Positions 8,831 through 16,295 of a stretch of 64,000 nt of DNA are shown here, piece by piece. The notes below the pieces were generated by a model. It was not told where the DNA came from and did no database searches. It was given only the letters and a program-made list of their open reading frames with translations. Made by a program: the position numbers and the translations under genes. Location: assembly GCF_040939125.1 (NCBI RefSeq), contig NZ_CP162495.1, forward strand, positions 930,001-994,000, read 5' to 3'. Numbering within the stretch: the stretch's first letter is position 1; the number at the start of each line of letters is the position of its first letter. Origin of the DNA: Clostridium sp. BJN0013. GTDB taxonomy: Bacteria > Bacillota > Clostridia > Clostridiales > Clostridiaceae.

Positions 8831-9247
8831 ATGAGAGGTTTAACTATTGATGAATTAAATATTGGAGATAGAGGTTGTATTGAAAAAGTTGTAACTTGTG
8901 AAGATGTATATTCATTTGCAAAAATAACTGGAGATTTCAATCCTCTTCATACAGATAAATTTAAATATAAGGATAAATTTAAAAAAAGAATAGCCCATGG
9001 CATATTGTTAACCGGTTATATATCAGCCTGTATAGGCATGAAATTTCCAGGACCAGGAACCATATATTTAAGCCAAAATTCCAAATTTAATTTACCCGTA
9101 TATTTTGGAGATAATATAAAGGTGGAAGTAGAGGTTTTGGAAATATATAAAAAAGAAAATATAGTAAAACTAAAGACAACTTGTATAAATCATAATAACA
9201 GTAAAGTTCTAACAGGTGAAGCTTTCGTCATGCCTCCATTAAAATGA
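8831..9247 (+). CDS. MaoC-like (R)-specific enoyl-CoA/ACP hydratase
   Basis: 138 residues, a single hot-dog fold. The ATG at 8831 is preceded by GGAAGGA; an in-frame ATG 30 bases upstream lacks a site. It has the MaoC/PhaJ catalytic pattern FAKITGDFNPLHTD (Asp and His pair, about residues 34-39) and the AHGILLTGYIS segment. These enzymes interconvert trans-enoyl and (R)-3-hydroxyacyl thioesters. It is the last gene of the sigma-54 operon, followed directly by a terminator. It suggests that a 3-hydroxy- or 2-enoyl thioester is the intermediate handled by the ACP system. Confidence 0.88.
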   Translation: MRGLTIDELNIGDRGCIEKVVTCEDVYSFAKITGDFNPLHTDKFKYKDKFKKRIAHGILLTGYISACIGMKFPGPGTIYLSQNSKFNLPVYFGDNIKVEVEVLEIYKKENIVKLKTTCINHNNSKVLTGEAFVMPPLK

Positions 9248-9248
9248 T

Positions 9249-9298
9249 CAAAAAAATTACAGTAAAAGCATATGTATATCTATTGTGGTAATTTTTTG
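9249..9298 (+). terminator. Terminator after the ACP-LuxEC-MaoC operon
   Basis: The arms CAAAAAAATTAC and GTAATTTTTTG enclose about 26 bases just after the MaoC stop, with a final run of T. The loop is long, so efficiency is uncertain. Confidence 0.6.
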
Positions 9299-9553
9299 TT
9301 TATATGGGAATAAGGTATAAGCCTAAAAACATTGTTGACTTAAAAATTTTTTTCATATATACTGAAAACTAATGACAGTGATGAGGCGGCTTCAAAATGT
9401 AAATATTTTATATAATTTTCATAAATTGTATGAAATATTTTTAGGAGCTGCAGGCGGTTAAAATAGAGAAGAGGATTCATGAGGATTCTCTTTTTATTTA
9501 TGGCTAAATTAAAAAGTTACTATGGTTTGTGTAATTTGAAAGGGGATTGTAAT

Positions 9554-10996
9554 ATGAAGAATAAGGAATTATTGGATTTTGATGATTTGCATAAGGGGAA
9601 AAAAGTATTGGATCCAACAGTAAAGCAGTTATATCAGGTTATTGAAAATTCTTATGATGGTATATATATAACTGATGGAGATGCAAATACTATATTTTTA
9701 AATAAGTCCTATGAGAAAATTACTGGAATGAAAAGAAGTGACATGATAGGAAAGAATATGAGGTACCTTGTAGAGAATAAATATCTTTCCCAGTCTGGTA
9801 CCCTTTTGGTTCTTGAAAGTGGGAAAAATGCTACTGTAGAACAAAAATTTAAAACTGGTAAAACAGTGCTTGTTTCAAGCAGTCCTATTTTTAATGACAA
9901 GGGAGAAATAACAATGGTAGTTACAAATGTAAGAAATGTTACAGAGCTTTATGAGCTTAAGGAACAGATGAAAAAGAACATGGAACTTACCCAAAAATAT
10001 TACTCCCAATTGGAAGGAATGCGTCAACAACTTCTTAGATTTTCAGATATCATAGCAAAAGATGAAAAAATGCTTAATACATTGGAAATGGCCAGAAAAG
10101 TAGCTAAGGTAGATACTACCGTACTTTTACTTGGAGAAACTGGTGTGGGTAAAGAAAAAATAGGGAAGTATATACATAAAAACAGCAGCAGAAGTAATAG
10201 AAGTTTTATAAAAATAGATTGTGGATCCATACCTTGTAATCTTATAGAATCAGAACTTTTTGGATATGAAAAAGGAGCCTTTACAGGTGCAAATAAAGGA
10301 GGAAAAATAGGACTCTTTGAACTAGCAGATGGAGGAAGTATTTTTTTGGATGAAGTTGGAGAACTTCCTCTGGATATGCAGGTAAAGTTGTTGAGAGTGC
10401 TTCAGGAGGGTGAAATCAAAAAAGTAGGGGGAACAGATACTATTAAAATTGATGTAAGGGTAATTGCGGCCACCAATAGAAATTTAAAGGAAATGGTAGA
10501 GAAGAAAACCTTTAGGGAGGATTTATACTATAGATTAAATGTAGTGCCTATTACAATTTTGCCTCTTAGGGAAAGAAAAGATGATGTTGAGCCTCTTATA
10601 AGTCATTTTATGTGTGTATTTAATAAAAAATATGACTTTAATAAGATAATTACCACTGCAGCGGTGGACTCTTTAAAAAAATATAAATGGCCGGGAAATG
10701 TAAGGGAGTTAAAAAATATAATAGAGAGAGTTATAATTATGAGTTCGGGAGACAAGATACTGAGAAGTGATTTGCCTATTAAGGAAGTCTGGGATAGTGA
10801 TGTATCAGGCAGTAATATGTGGAATGAAAACTTGACTTTAAAAGAAGCAGTAGAAAATTTAGAGGAATCTATAATAGAAAGTTCACTGGAGAAACACGGA
10901 AATGTAAGGGATGCTGCTAAGGAGCTGGGAATAAATGCTTCTACTTTAGTAAGAAAGAGAAAAAGGTATAAAAATAAGCATGTGTTGCAAAAGTAA
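9554..10996 (+). CDS. Sigma-54-dependent transcriptional activator (PAS-AAA-Fis)
   Basis: 480 residues from the ATG at 9554, which follows AAAGGGGATTGTAAT; an upstream in-frame ATG at 9479 lacks a site. A PAS domain spans about residues 25-135 (ENSYDGIYITDGDANTIF), a linker coiled coil follows, then the AAA+ domain with Walker A GETGVGKE near 194-201, the sigma-54 contact loop GAFTGA at 241-246, and GSIFLDEVGELP as Walker B. The last 40 residues form a Fis-type helix-turn-helix (GNVRDAAKELGINASTLVRK). There is no receiver domain, so it should respond to a small molecule through PAS. It sits between two operons with sigma-54 promoters and upstream of rpoN, and is the obvious activator of both. 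Confidence 0.95.
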   Translation: MKNKELLDFDDLHKGKKVLDPTVKQLYQVIENSYDGIYITDGDANTIFLNKSYEKITGMKRSDMIGKNMRYLVENKYLSQSGTLLVLESGKNATVEQKFKTGKTVLVSSSPIFNDKGEITMVVTNVRNVTELYELKEQMKKNMELTQKYYSQLEGMRQQLLRFSDIIAKDEKMLNTLEMARKVAKVDTTVLLLGETGVGKEKIGKYIHKNSSRSNRSFIKIDCGSIPCNLIESELFGYEKGAFTGANKGGKIGLFELADGGSIFLDEVGELPLDMQVKLLRVLQEGEIKKVGGTDTIKIDVRVIAATNRNLKEMVEKKTFREDLYYRLNVVPITILPLRERKDDVEPLISHFMCVFNKKYDFNKIITTAAVDSLKKYKWPGNVRELKNIIERVIIMSSGDKILRSDLPIKEVWDSDVSGSNMWNENLTLKEAVENLEESIIESSLEKHGNVRDAAKELGINASTLVRKRKRYKNKHVLQK

Positions 10997-11000
10997 AATT

Positions 11001-11017
11001 TGTTGCAATTATGCATA
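11001..11017 (+). promoter_or_regulatory. Candidate activator site (UAS) 1 for abfD
   Basis: TGTTGCAATTATGCATA matches the site at 4465-4481 (opposite strand) at 16 of 17 positions. It lies right after the activator gene and about 225 bases before the predicted abfD transcription start. Confidence 0.55.
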
Positions 11018-11051
11018 CAAAACATTCAATTGACAATATGAGCAGGCAAGC

Positions 11052-11080
11052 AGACTCTTATGGGCACATAAGGGTCTTTT
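11052..11080 (+). terminator. Terminator of the sigma-54 activator gene
   Basis: Hairpin AGACTCTTATG-ggca-CATAAGGGTCT followed by TTTT, 55 bases after the activator stop. Confidence 0.8.
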
Positions 11081-11082
11081 AA

Positions 11083-11099
11083 TTGCAATATTGCAGCAA
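11083..11099 (+). promoter_or_regulatory. Candidate activator site (UAS) 2 for abfD
   Basis: TTGCAATATTGCAGCAA carries TTGC/GCAA arms like the other three candidate sites and lies about 143 bases before the expected transcription start. Confidence 0.45.
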
Positions 11100-11206
11100 A
11101 AGTATAATTTTGTTATACAGATTATAGATGAAATAAAGCATTGAAATTTTTAGAATATAGGCTTATACATAGTTTGTAAAATTTTTTTAAAGATCATATA
11201 AAAATT

Positions 11207-11222
11207 TGGCATGAAAATTGCT
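11207..11222 (+). promoter_or_regulatory. Sigma-54 (-24/-12) promoter of the abfD operon
   Basis: TGGCATGAAAATTGCT matches the consensus with correct spacing and differs from the 4601-4616 promoter in only three of sixteen bases, all in the five-base spacer. It ends about 52 bases before the abfD start. Confidence 0.9.
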
Positions 11223-11274
11223 AAATAATATAGTGTAATCAAAAATATATTTATTTATGAAAGGAATGATTTTC

Positions 11275-12729
11275 ATGTCTTTAATGACTGGAGAAGAATA
11301 TGTAGAAAGTTTACGTAAATTGAAATTAAACGTTTATTATTTGGGAGAGAAGATAGACAATCCAGTAGACAATCCTGTACTTCGTCCATCTTTAAATTCT
11401 GTTAAAATGACTTATGATTTAGCCAAGCAGCCTGAATATGAGGATTTAATGACAGTAACATCAAATATAACAGGTAAAAAAATAAATAGATTCACAAATT
11501 TGCATCAAAGCAGTGAAGATTTAGTGAAAAAAGTTAAAATGCAGAGATTGTGCGGACAAAAAACTGCAGCTTGTTTCCAAAGATGTGTTGGTATGGACGC
11601 ATTTAATGCTGTATACAGCACTACTTTTGAAATAGATAAAGAATATAACACCAATTATTTTGAAAATTTCAAGAAATTTTTAGCATATGCTCAAGATAAC
11701 GATTTAACAGTAGATGGAGCTATGACAGATCCAAAAGGAGACAGAGGATTGTCACCAAGCAAACAGGCTGATCCAGATTTGTATTTAAGAGTTGTAAAAA
11801 GAAGAGAAGATGGTGTAGTTGTAAGAGGAGCAAAGGCTCACCAGACAGGTATATGTAATTCTCATGAGGTACTGGTTATGCCGACTATTGCTATGAGACC
11901 TGAAGATAAAGATTATGCAATAGCTTTTTCTGTTCCTACAGATGCAGAAGGAATAACTATGATAATTGGAAGACAGTCCTGTGATACTAGAAAAATGGAG
12001 AAAGATGCTGACATAGATGTTGGTAATAGAGAGTTTGGCGGAGTAGAGGCATTAGTGGTATTTGACGATGTGTTTGTTCCAAATGACAGGATATTTTTAA
12101 ATGGCGAAACTGAATATGCAGGAATGATGGTAGAAAGATTTGCAGGGTATCATAGACAAAGTTATGGTGGATGTAAAGTAGGAGTAGGAGATGTATTAAT
12201 AGGTGCTGCTGCGGTAGCTGCTGACTATAATGGAGCTGCTAAAGCATCTCATATAAAAGATAAATTAATAGAGATGATGCATTTAAATGAAACTCTTTAT
12301 GCTTGTGGAATCGCCTGCTCAGCTGAAGGACATGCAACAAAAGCTGGAAATTATCAAATAGATCTACTTCTTGCAAATGTATGTAAGCAAAATGTAACAA
12401 GATTTCCTTATGAAATCGTAAGATTAGCAGAAGATATAGCTGGAGGATTAATGGTTACTATGCCTTCTGAAAAGGATTATAAGAGTCCTGAAGTAGGAAA
12501 ATATGTAGAAAAGTACTTAGTAGGAGTTGCCTCTGTGCCTGTTGAAAACAGAATGAAAATACTTAGATTAATAGAAAATTTATGTCTTGGTACAGCAGCA
12601 GTAGGATACAGAACTGAATCCATGCATGGAGCAGGTTCACCTCAAGCTCAGAGAATAATGATATCAAGACAGGGAAATCTAGCACAGAAAAAGATACTTG
12701 CTAAGAATATAGCCAGAATAGAAGAGTAA
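11275..12729 (+). CDS. abfD: 4-hydroxybutyryl-CoA dehydratase / vinylacetyl-CoA isomerase
   Basis: 484 residues from the ATG at 11275, preceded by GAAAGGAATG; an ATG 18 bases upstream is less likely. The enzyme is a [4Fe-4S]- and FAD-containing homotetramer that turns 4-hydroxybutyryl-CoA into crotonyl-CoA through a ketyl radical. The iron-sulfur ligands known from C. aminobutyricum are present: C100 and C104 in ACFQRCVG, H293 and C300 in HRQSYGGC. Other signature runs are AMTDPKGDRG, GAKAHQTG and TESMHGAGSPQAQR. It heads an operon with a NifU-like protein, a CoA-transferase and a permease, all behind a sigma-54 promoter. Its job is to channel 4-hydroxybutyrate into the crotonyl-CoA to butyrate route. 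Confidence 0.96.
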   Translation: MSLMTGEEYVESLRKLKLNVYYLGEKIDNPVDNPVLRPSLNSVKMTYDLAKQPEYEDLMTVTSNITGKKINRFTNLHQSSEDLVKKVKMQRLCGQKTAACFQRCVGMDAFNAVYSTTFEIDKEYNTNYFENFKKFLAYAQDNDLTVDGAMTDPKGDRGLSPSKQADPDLYLRVVKRREDGVVVRGAKAHQTGICNSHEVLVMPTIAMRPEDKDYAIAFSVPTDAEGITMIIGRQSCDTRKMEKDADIDVGNREFGGVEALVVFDDVFVPNDRIFLNGETEYAGMMVERFAGYHRQSYGGCKVGVGDVLIGAAAVAADYNGAAKASHIKDKLIEMMHLNETLYACGIACSAEGHATKAGNYQIDLLLANVCKQNVTRFPYEIVRLAEDIAGGLMVTMPSEKDYKSPEVGKYVEKYLVGVASVPVENRMKILRLIENLCLGTAAVGYRTESMHGAGSPQAQRIMISRQGNLAQKKILAKNIARIEE

Positions 12730-12730
12730 A

Positions 12731-12754
12731 GAAAAGGTGGCTTTTCACCTTTTC
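12731..12754 (+). terminator. Intra-operon hairpin between abfD and the NifU-like gene
   Basis: The arms GAAAAGGTG and CACCTTTTC surround a six-base loop immediately after the abfD stop. It has only a short T run, so it may act as a partial terminator or as a 3' stabiliser that raises abfD mRNA relative to the downstream genes. Confidence 0.55.
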
Positions 12755-12778
12755 CCTAAAAATGGGGTGCTGTATTTT

Positions 12779-13060
12779 ATGAAGGAAAGAGTATTAAAAA
12801 TAATTGAAGAAAAGGTAAGACCTTATTTGAACAGCCATAATGGAGATATTGAAGTTGTTGAAGTAAAAGAGGGTATAGTTAAAGTAAAGCTTTTAGGTCA
12901 ATGCAGTGGCTGTATTTCAGCTAAGTATACAGTACAGGATTTAGTGGAAGGTTCCATAAAAGATGAAATTCCTGAAATAAAGTCAGTAGAGGTTATAGAT
13001 TACATAGATGAAGATACCTTGAATCTGGCAAGAAAAATATTAAGTAAGCATCATAAGTAA
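12779..13060 (+). CDS. NifU C-terminal-domain protein (Fe-S scaffold)
   Basis: 93 residues from the ATG at 12779 (GGGGTG nine bases upstream); a longer frame to 12737 would overlap the hairpin. It is a stand-alone NifU-C/Nfu domain with the cluster-binding motif GQCSGCISA near residue 43. Such proteins bind a [4Fe-4S] cluster between two monomers and deliver it to apo-enzymes. Placed directly between abfD, which needs an unusual 3-Cys/1-His [4Fe-4S] cluster, and the CoA-transferase, it probably serves AbfD maturation. That pairing is an inference from position and shared sigma-54 transcription. Confidence 0.88.
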   Translation: MKERVLKIIEEKVRPYLNSHNGDIEVVEVKEGIVKVKLLGQCSGCISAKYTVQDLVEGSIKDEIPEIKSVEVIDYIDEDTLNLARKILSKHHK

Positions 13061-13072
13061 GGTGAGTATATT

Positions 13073-14662
13073 TTGGATATAGGAATTAAATATTGCGGTG
13101 GATGTAATCCCAAATATGATAGAAAACAATTTCTATATAATTTAAAGGAAAACTTCAATTGTAATTTTGAAATAATCGAACCACATAAAACTTACGATGT
13201 AGTCATAGTTTTATGTGGATGTACCAGTTGCTGCATTGATCATAGTAAGTTTAAATTTAAGTTTGAGAAAATATTGGTGAATTCTGAAGAAGATTTTAAT
13301 GAAGTTAAAGGTATATTAAATAAATATTTAAACAGACAGTATATGGAGGAGATAATTTTTATGGAATGGGAAGATATATATAAAGAAAAGCTGGTAAGTG
13401 CAGAGAAGGCTGTTTCGAAAATAGAAAACCACAGTAGAGTAGTTTTTTCACATGCAGTGGGAGAGCCATCAGATTTAATAAATGCACTGGTTGAAAATAA
13501 AGAAAATTATATAGGACTTGAGATAGTTCACATGGTAGCCATGGGTAAGAGTGATTATGTGAAAAAGGGTATGGAAAAATATTTTAAACATAATGCCTTA
13601 TTTGTAGGTGGAAGTACCAGAGAGGCAGTGAATTCAGGAAGAGCAGATTATACACCTTGTTTTTTCTACGAAGTGCCAAAATTATTTAAAGAAAAACGGC
13701 TGCGTGTAGATGTGGCACTTATTCAGGTAAGTGAGCCAGATGAATATGGCTACTGCAGTTTTGGAGTTTCCAATGACTATACTAAGCCGGCAGCAGAAAG
13801 TGCCAGTCTTGTAATTGCAGAAGTAAATAAAAATATGCCAAGGACACTTGGAGATTCTTTTATACATGTATCAGATATTGATTATATAGTGGAAGTTTCA
13901 CACCCATTAATAGAATTGCAGCCACCTAAATTGGGAGAAGTGGAAAAAGCTATAGGAAAGAACTGTGCATCTTTAATTGAAGATGGATCTACTCTTCAGC
14001 TTGGAATAGGAGCTATACCAGATGCTGTGCTTATGTTTTTAAAGGACAAGAAAGATCTTGGAATACATTCTGAGATGATATCAGATGGTGTAGTGGAATT
14101 GGTAAAGGCAGGAGTTATTAATAACAAGAAGAAAACTCTTCATCCAGGTAAAATAGTTGTAACATTTTTAATGGGGACAGAAAAATTGTATAATTTTGTA
14201 AATAATAATCCAATGGTAGAAACTTATTCTGTAGACTATGTAAATAACCCACTGGTAATTATGAAAAATGATAATATGGTTTCAATAAATTCCTGTGTTC
14301 AGGTGGATTTAATGGGACAGGTATGTTCTGAAAGTGTGGGATTAAAACAGATAAGTGGAGTAGGAGGCCAGGTAGATTTTATTAGAGGAGCTAATTTGTC
14401 AAAGGGTGGAAAGGCAATTATAGCTATCCCTTCTACAGCAGCTAAAGGCAAGGTTTCAAGAATAGTTCCACTTTTAGATGCTGGAGCTGCAGTTACAACT
14501 TCAAGAAATGAAGTGGATTATATAGTAACAGAATTTGGGGTTGCTAATCTTAAAGGAAAAACCTTAAAAAATAGAGCTAAAGCACTTATAAATATTGCAC
14601 ACCCTAATTTTAAGAAATCTTTAAAGAAGGAGTTTGAAGCTAGATTTAATTGTAAATTTTAG
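13073..14662 (+). CDS. 4-hydroxybutyrate CoA-transferase with extra N-terminal Cys-rich domain
   Basis: 529 residues starting at TTG 13073, which follows AAGGTGAG. Residues 97-529 are a normal AbfT/Cat-type family I CoA-transferase (start MEWEDIYKEKL; GLEIVHMVAMG; SLIEDGSTLQLGIGAIPD; SGVGGQVDFIRGA) that moves CoA between acetyl- or butyryl-CoA and 4-hydroxybutyrate. Residues 1-96 are an added domain with IKYCGGCNPKYDR and a second cluster CGCTSCC, suggestive of metal or Fe-S binding; I do not recognise its function. A strong internal site, GGAGGAG at 13345-13351, stands nine bases before Met97, so the transferase may also be made alone from this internal start. The gene is the third in the abfD operon. 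Confidence 0.9.
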   Translation: MDIGIKYCGGCNPKYDRKQFLYNLKENFNCNFEIIEPHKTYDVVIVLCGCTSCCIDHSKFKFKFEKILVNSEEDFNEVKGILNKYLNRQYMEEIIFMEWEDIYKEKLVSAEKAVSKIENHSRVVFSHAVGEPSDLINALVENKENYIGLEIVHMVAMGKSDYVKKGMEKYFKHNALFVGGSTREAVNSGRADYTPCFFYEVPKLFKEKRLRVDVALIQVSEPDEYGYCSFGVSNDYTKPAAESASLVIAEVNKNMPRTLGDSFIHVSDIDYIVEVSHPLIELQPPKLGEVEKAIGKNCASLIEDGSTLQLGIGAIPDAVLMFLKDKKDLGIHSEMISDGVVELVKAGVINNKKKTLHPGKIVVTFLMGTEKLYNFVNNNPMVETYSVDYVNNPLVIMKNDNMVSINSCVQVDLMGQVCSESVGLKQISGVGGQVDFIRGANLSKGGKAIIAIPSTAAKGKVSRIVPLLDAGAAVTTSRNEVDYIVTEFGVANLKGKTLKNRAKALINIAHPNFKKSLKKEFEARFNCKF

Positions 14663-14703
14663 TTAAATTATAAATTTAAAATATATTGTAAAGGAGAAAA
14701 TTT

Positions 14704-16089
14704 ATGTTACGAAAAAGAGAATATGGAAAGGAACAACCGTATATGGCGGCAGGACCGTTTAAAATACGTGTTCCAGGGATCCACTATAAGTTTGAAATAG
14801 CAGATTATATTCAGGGACTTCTAATGTGTGCTGTCTGTCTTGGAGCAATTCCTATGCTTCAGCAATATTTGGGCATGCCCTTTGAAGTTGCATTAGCTAT
14901 TGTTGTCCTTAATGGAATATTTTATTGTGCTCATGTTTTCCTGGGAGATCCGGTTGTACCTGGATGGGTTACTCCCGCTATACCACTTTTGATACTGTAT
15001 GTAAGCGAATTTCCAATGGGACCTGAAAGGGTACAGGCATTGATTGCCTTTGAATTAAGTCTTGGAATCTTAGCTGCGTTTCTTGGAATTACCGGTTTAG
15101 GCAAGAAGGTTATTACATTAATACCTAATTGTATGCAGGCAGGTATTATAATGGGAGCCGGTCTTGCAGCTGTAAATACTGTATTCGGAAAAGGCGGTCA
15201 CTTTGATAAATTTCCACTATCTATTGTAATCTGTATAGGACTGGCATTTTATTTATTATTTTCAAATCATTTTAAGAGTATAAGAAATAAGAGTAAATTT
15301 CTTAAAACGATATCTAATTTAGGAATATTACCTTGTGTATTATTGGCGGTTTTTGTAGGTCCTATTGTAGGGGAAACTGTATGGCCAACTATTAAATGGG
15401 GATTTTCAAATCCTTCTTTTGGTGAACTTTGGAGTCACTGGACATTTTGGTCTATAGGTTTTCCTCCTCTAAAGATGTTTATTCAAGCAATACCTATGGT
15501 ATTTTCAGCATATGTAATATTATTTGGTGAAATGATTCAGGCACAGGCTCTTATTGAAGATGCAGCTAAATCACGACCAGATGAATTAATAGATTATAAT
15601 CCTAACAGATCTCATTTAATATTTGGATTACGTAATATGGCAATGTCACTTATAGGACCTGATATAACTATGTGTGGACCTCTCTGGGCAGCAATGCAGG
15701 TTGTCGTGTGCGATAGATATAAACATGGTAGAAAAGCCATGGATTCAATAAATGGTGGTGCAGGTTCTTTTAGATTTGGTACTTTAACAGGATATTTTCT
15801 TATGCCTATAGTTACTTTTGTTACACCTGTTTTAAGCATAGCACTGGCACTTACCATGTTGATTCAAGGATATGTTTCCGTAAGGATAGGTATATTGAAG
15901 TCACGTACTATGAATGACTTGGGAATTGCTGGTGTAATGGCAGCTGTAATAGTTGCAAGAGGTGCTGCGTGGGGTCTTGGCGTTGGTATAGTGCTCAGTT
16001 TATTGATATTACTCGGTAATAAAAAGAATTTGGACGTAAACGTTTTTGCACCACAAGAAGAAAAATTGGAAGTTAAGGAAGAAGCTTAA
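14704..16089 (+). CDS. Polytopic membrane permease, NCS2/xanthine-uracil-like
   Basis: 461 residues, with about 12 hydrophobic segments and a ribosome site (AAAGGAG) nine bases before the ATG. It has a repeated layout typical of the 7+7 fold of NCS2 and SLC26 carriers, with GITGLGKKVITLIPNCMQAG and IMGAGLAAVN in the first half and a Gly/Ala-rich stretch in the second. The charged C-terminal tail is cytoplasmic. Being co-transcribed with the 4-hydroxybutyrate genes, it may import or export a carboxylate rather than a nucleobase; this is inference. A strong terminator follows. Confidence 0.75.
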   Translation: MLRKREYGKEQPYMAAGPFKIRVPGIHYKFEIADYIQGLLMCAVCLGAIPMLQQYLGMPFEVALAIVVLNGIFYCAHVFLGDPVVPGWVTPAIPLLILYVSEFPMGPERVQALIAFELSLGILAAFLGITGLGKKVITLIPNCMQAGIIMGAGLAAVNTVFGKGGHFDKFPLSIVICIGLAFYLLFSNHFKSIRNKSKFLKTISNLGILPCVLLAVFVGPIVGETVWPTIKWGFSNPSFGELWSHWTFWSIGFPPLKMFIQAIPMVFSAYVILFGEMIQAQALIEDAAKSRPDELIDYNPNRSHLIFGLRNMAMSLIGPDITMCGPLWAAMQVVVCDRYKHGRKAMDSINGGAGSFRFGTLTGYFLMPIVTFVTPVLSIALALTMLIQGYVSVRIGILKSRTMNDLGIAGVMAAVIVARGAAWGLGVGIVLSLLILLGNKKNLDVNVFAPQEEKLEVKEEA

Positions 16090-16107
16090 AATTTTATACA
16101 AAACATA

Positions 16108-16162
16108 ACAAATCCATCAGAGAACCGCCAGTTTGTAACTGGTGGTTTTCTGGTGGATTTGT
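16108..16162 (+). terminator. Terminator of the abfD operon
   Basis: Nested inverted repeat: ACAAATCCA...TGGATTTGT outside and AACCGCCAGTT-tgt-AACTGGTGGTT inside, the longest hairpin in this part of the window. It separates the permease from rpoN. Confidence 0.85.
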
Positions 16163-16295
16163 ATTTATATAACATATGAGCCTGGTATTTCTGATACTAC
16201 CTGTGAAAAAGTTTTCATCAATTCTATTGCTTCATGATATAATAAGAATAATAGAAAATTATTTTCATAATAATTTTGAATGGGGGTGTATAAAA

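Noticed and set aside
4657-9247. Bacterial bioluminescence (lux) operon
   Set aside because: No luxA, luxB or luxD; only the reductase-type genes are related.
11257-11274. Upstream ATG for abfD
   Set aside because: It is inside the region that forms the ribosome site GAAAGGAATG for the better ATG at 11275.
16176-16295. Longer rpoN start
   Set aside because: The first 40 residues do not match sigma-54, begin just past the abfD terminator, and a good GGGGGTG/GTG start is present at 16296.
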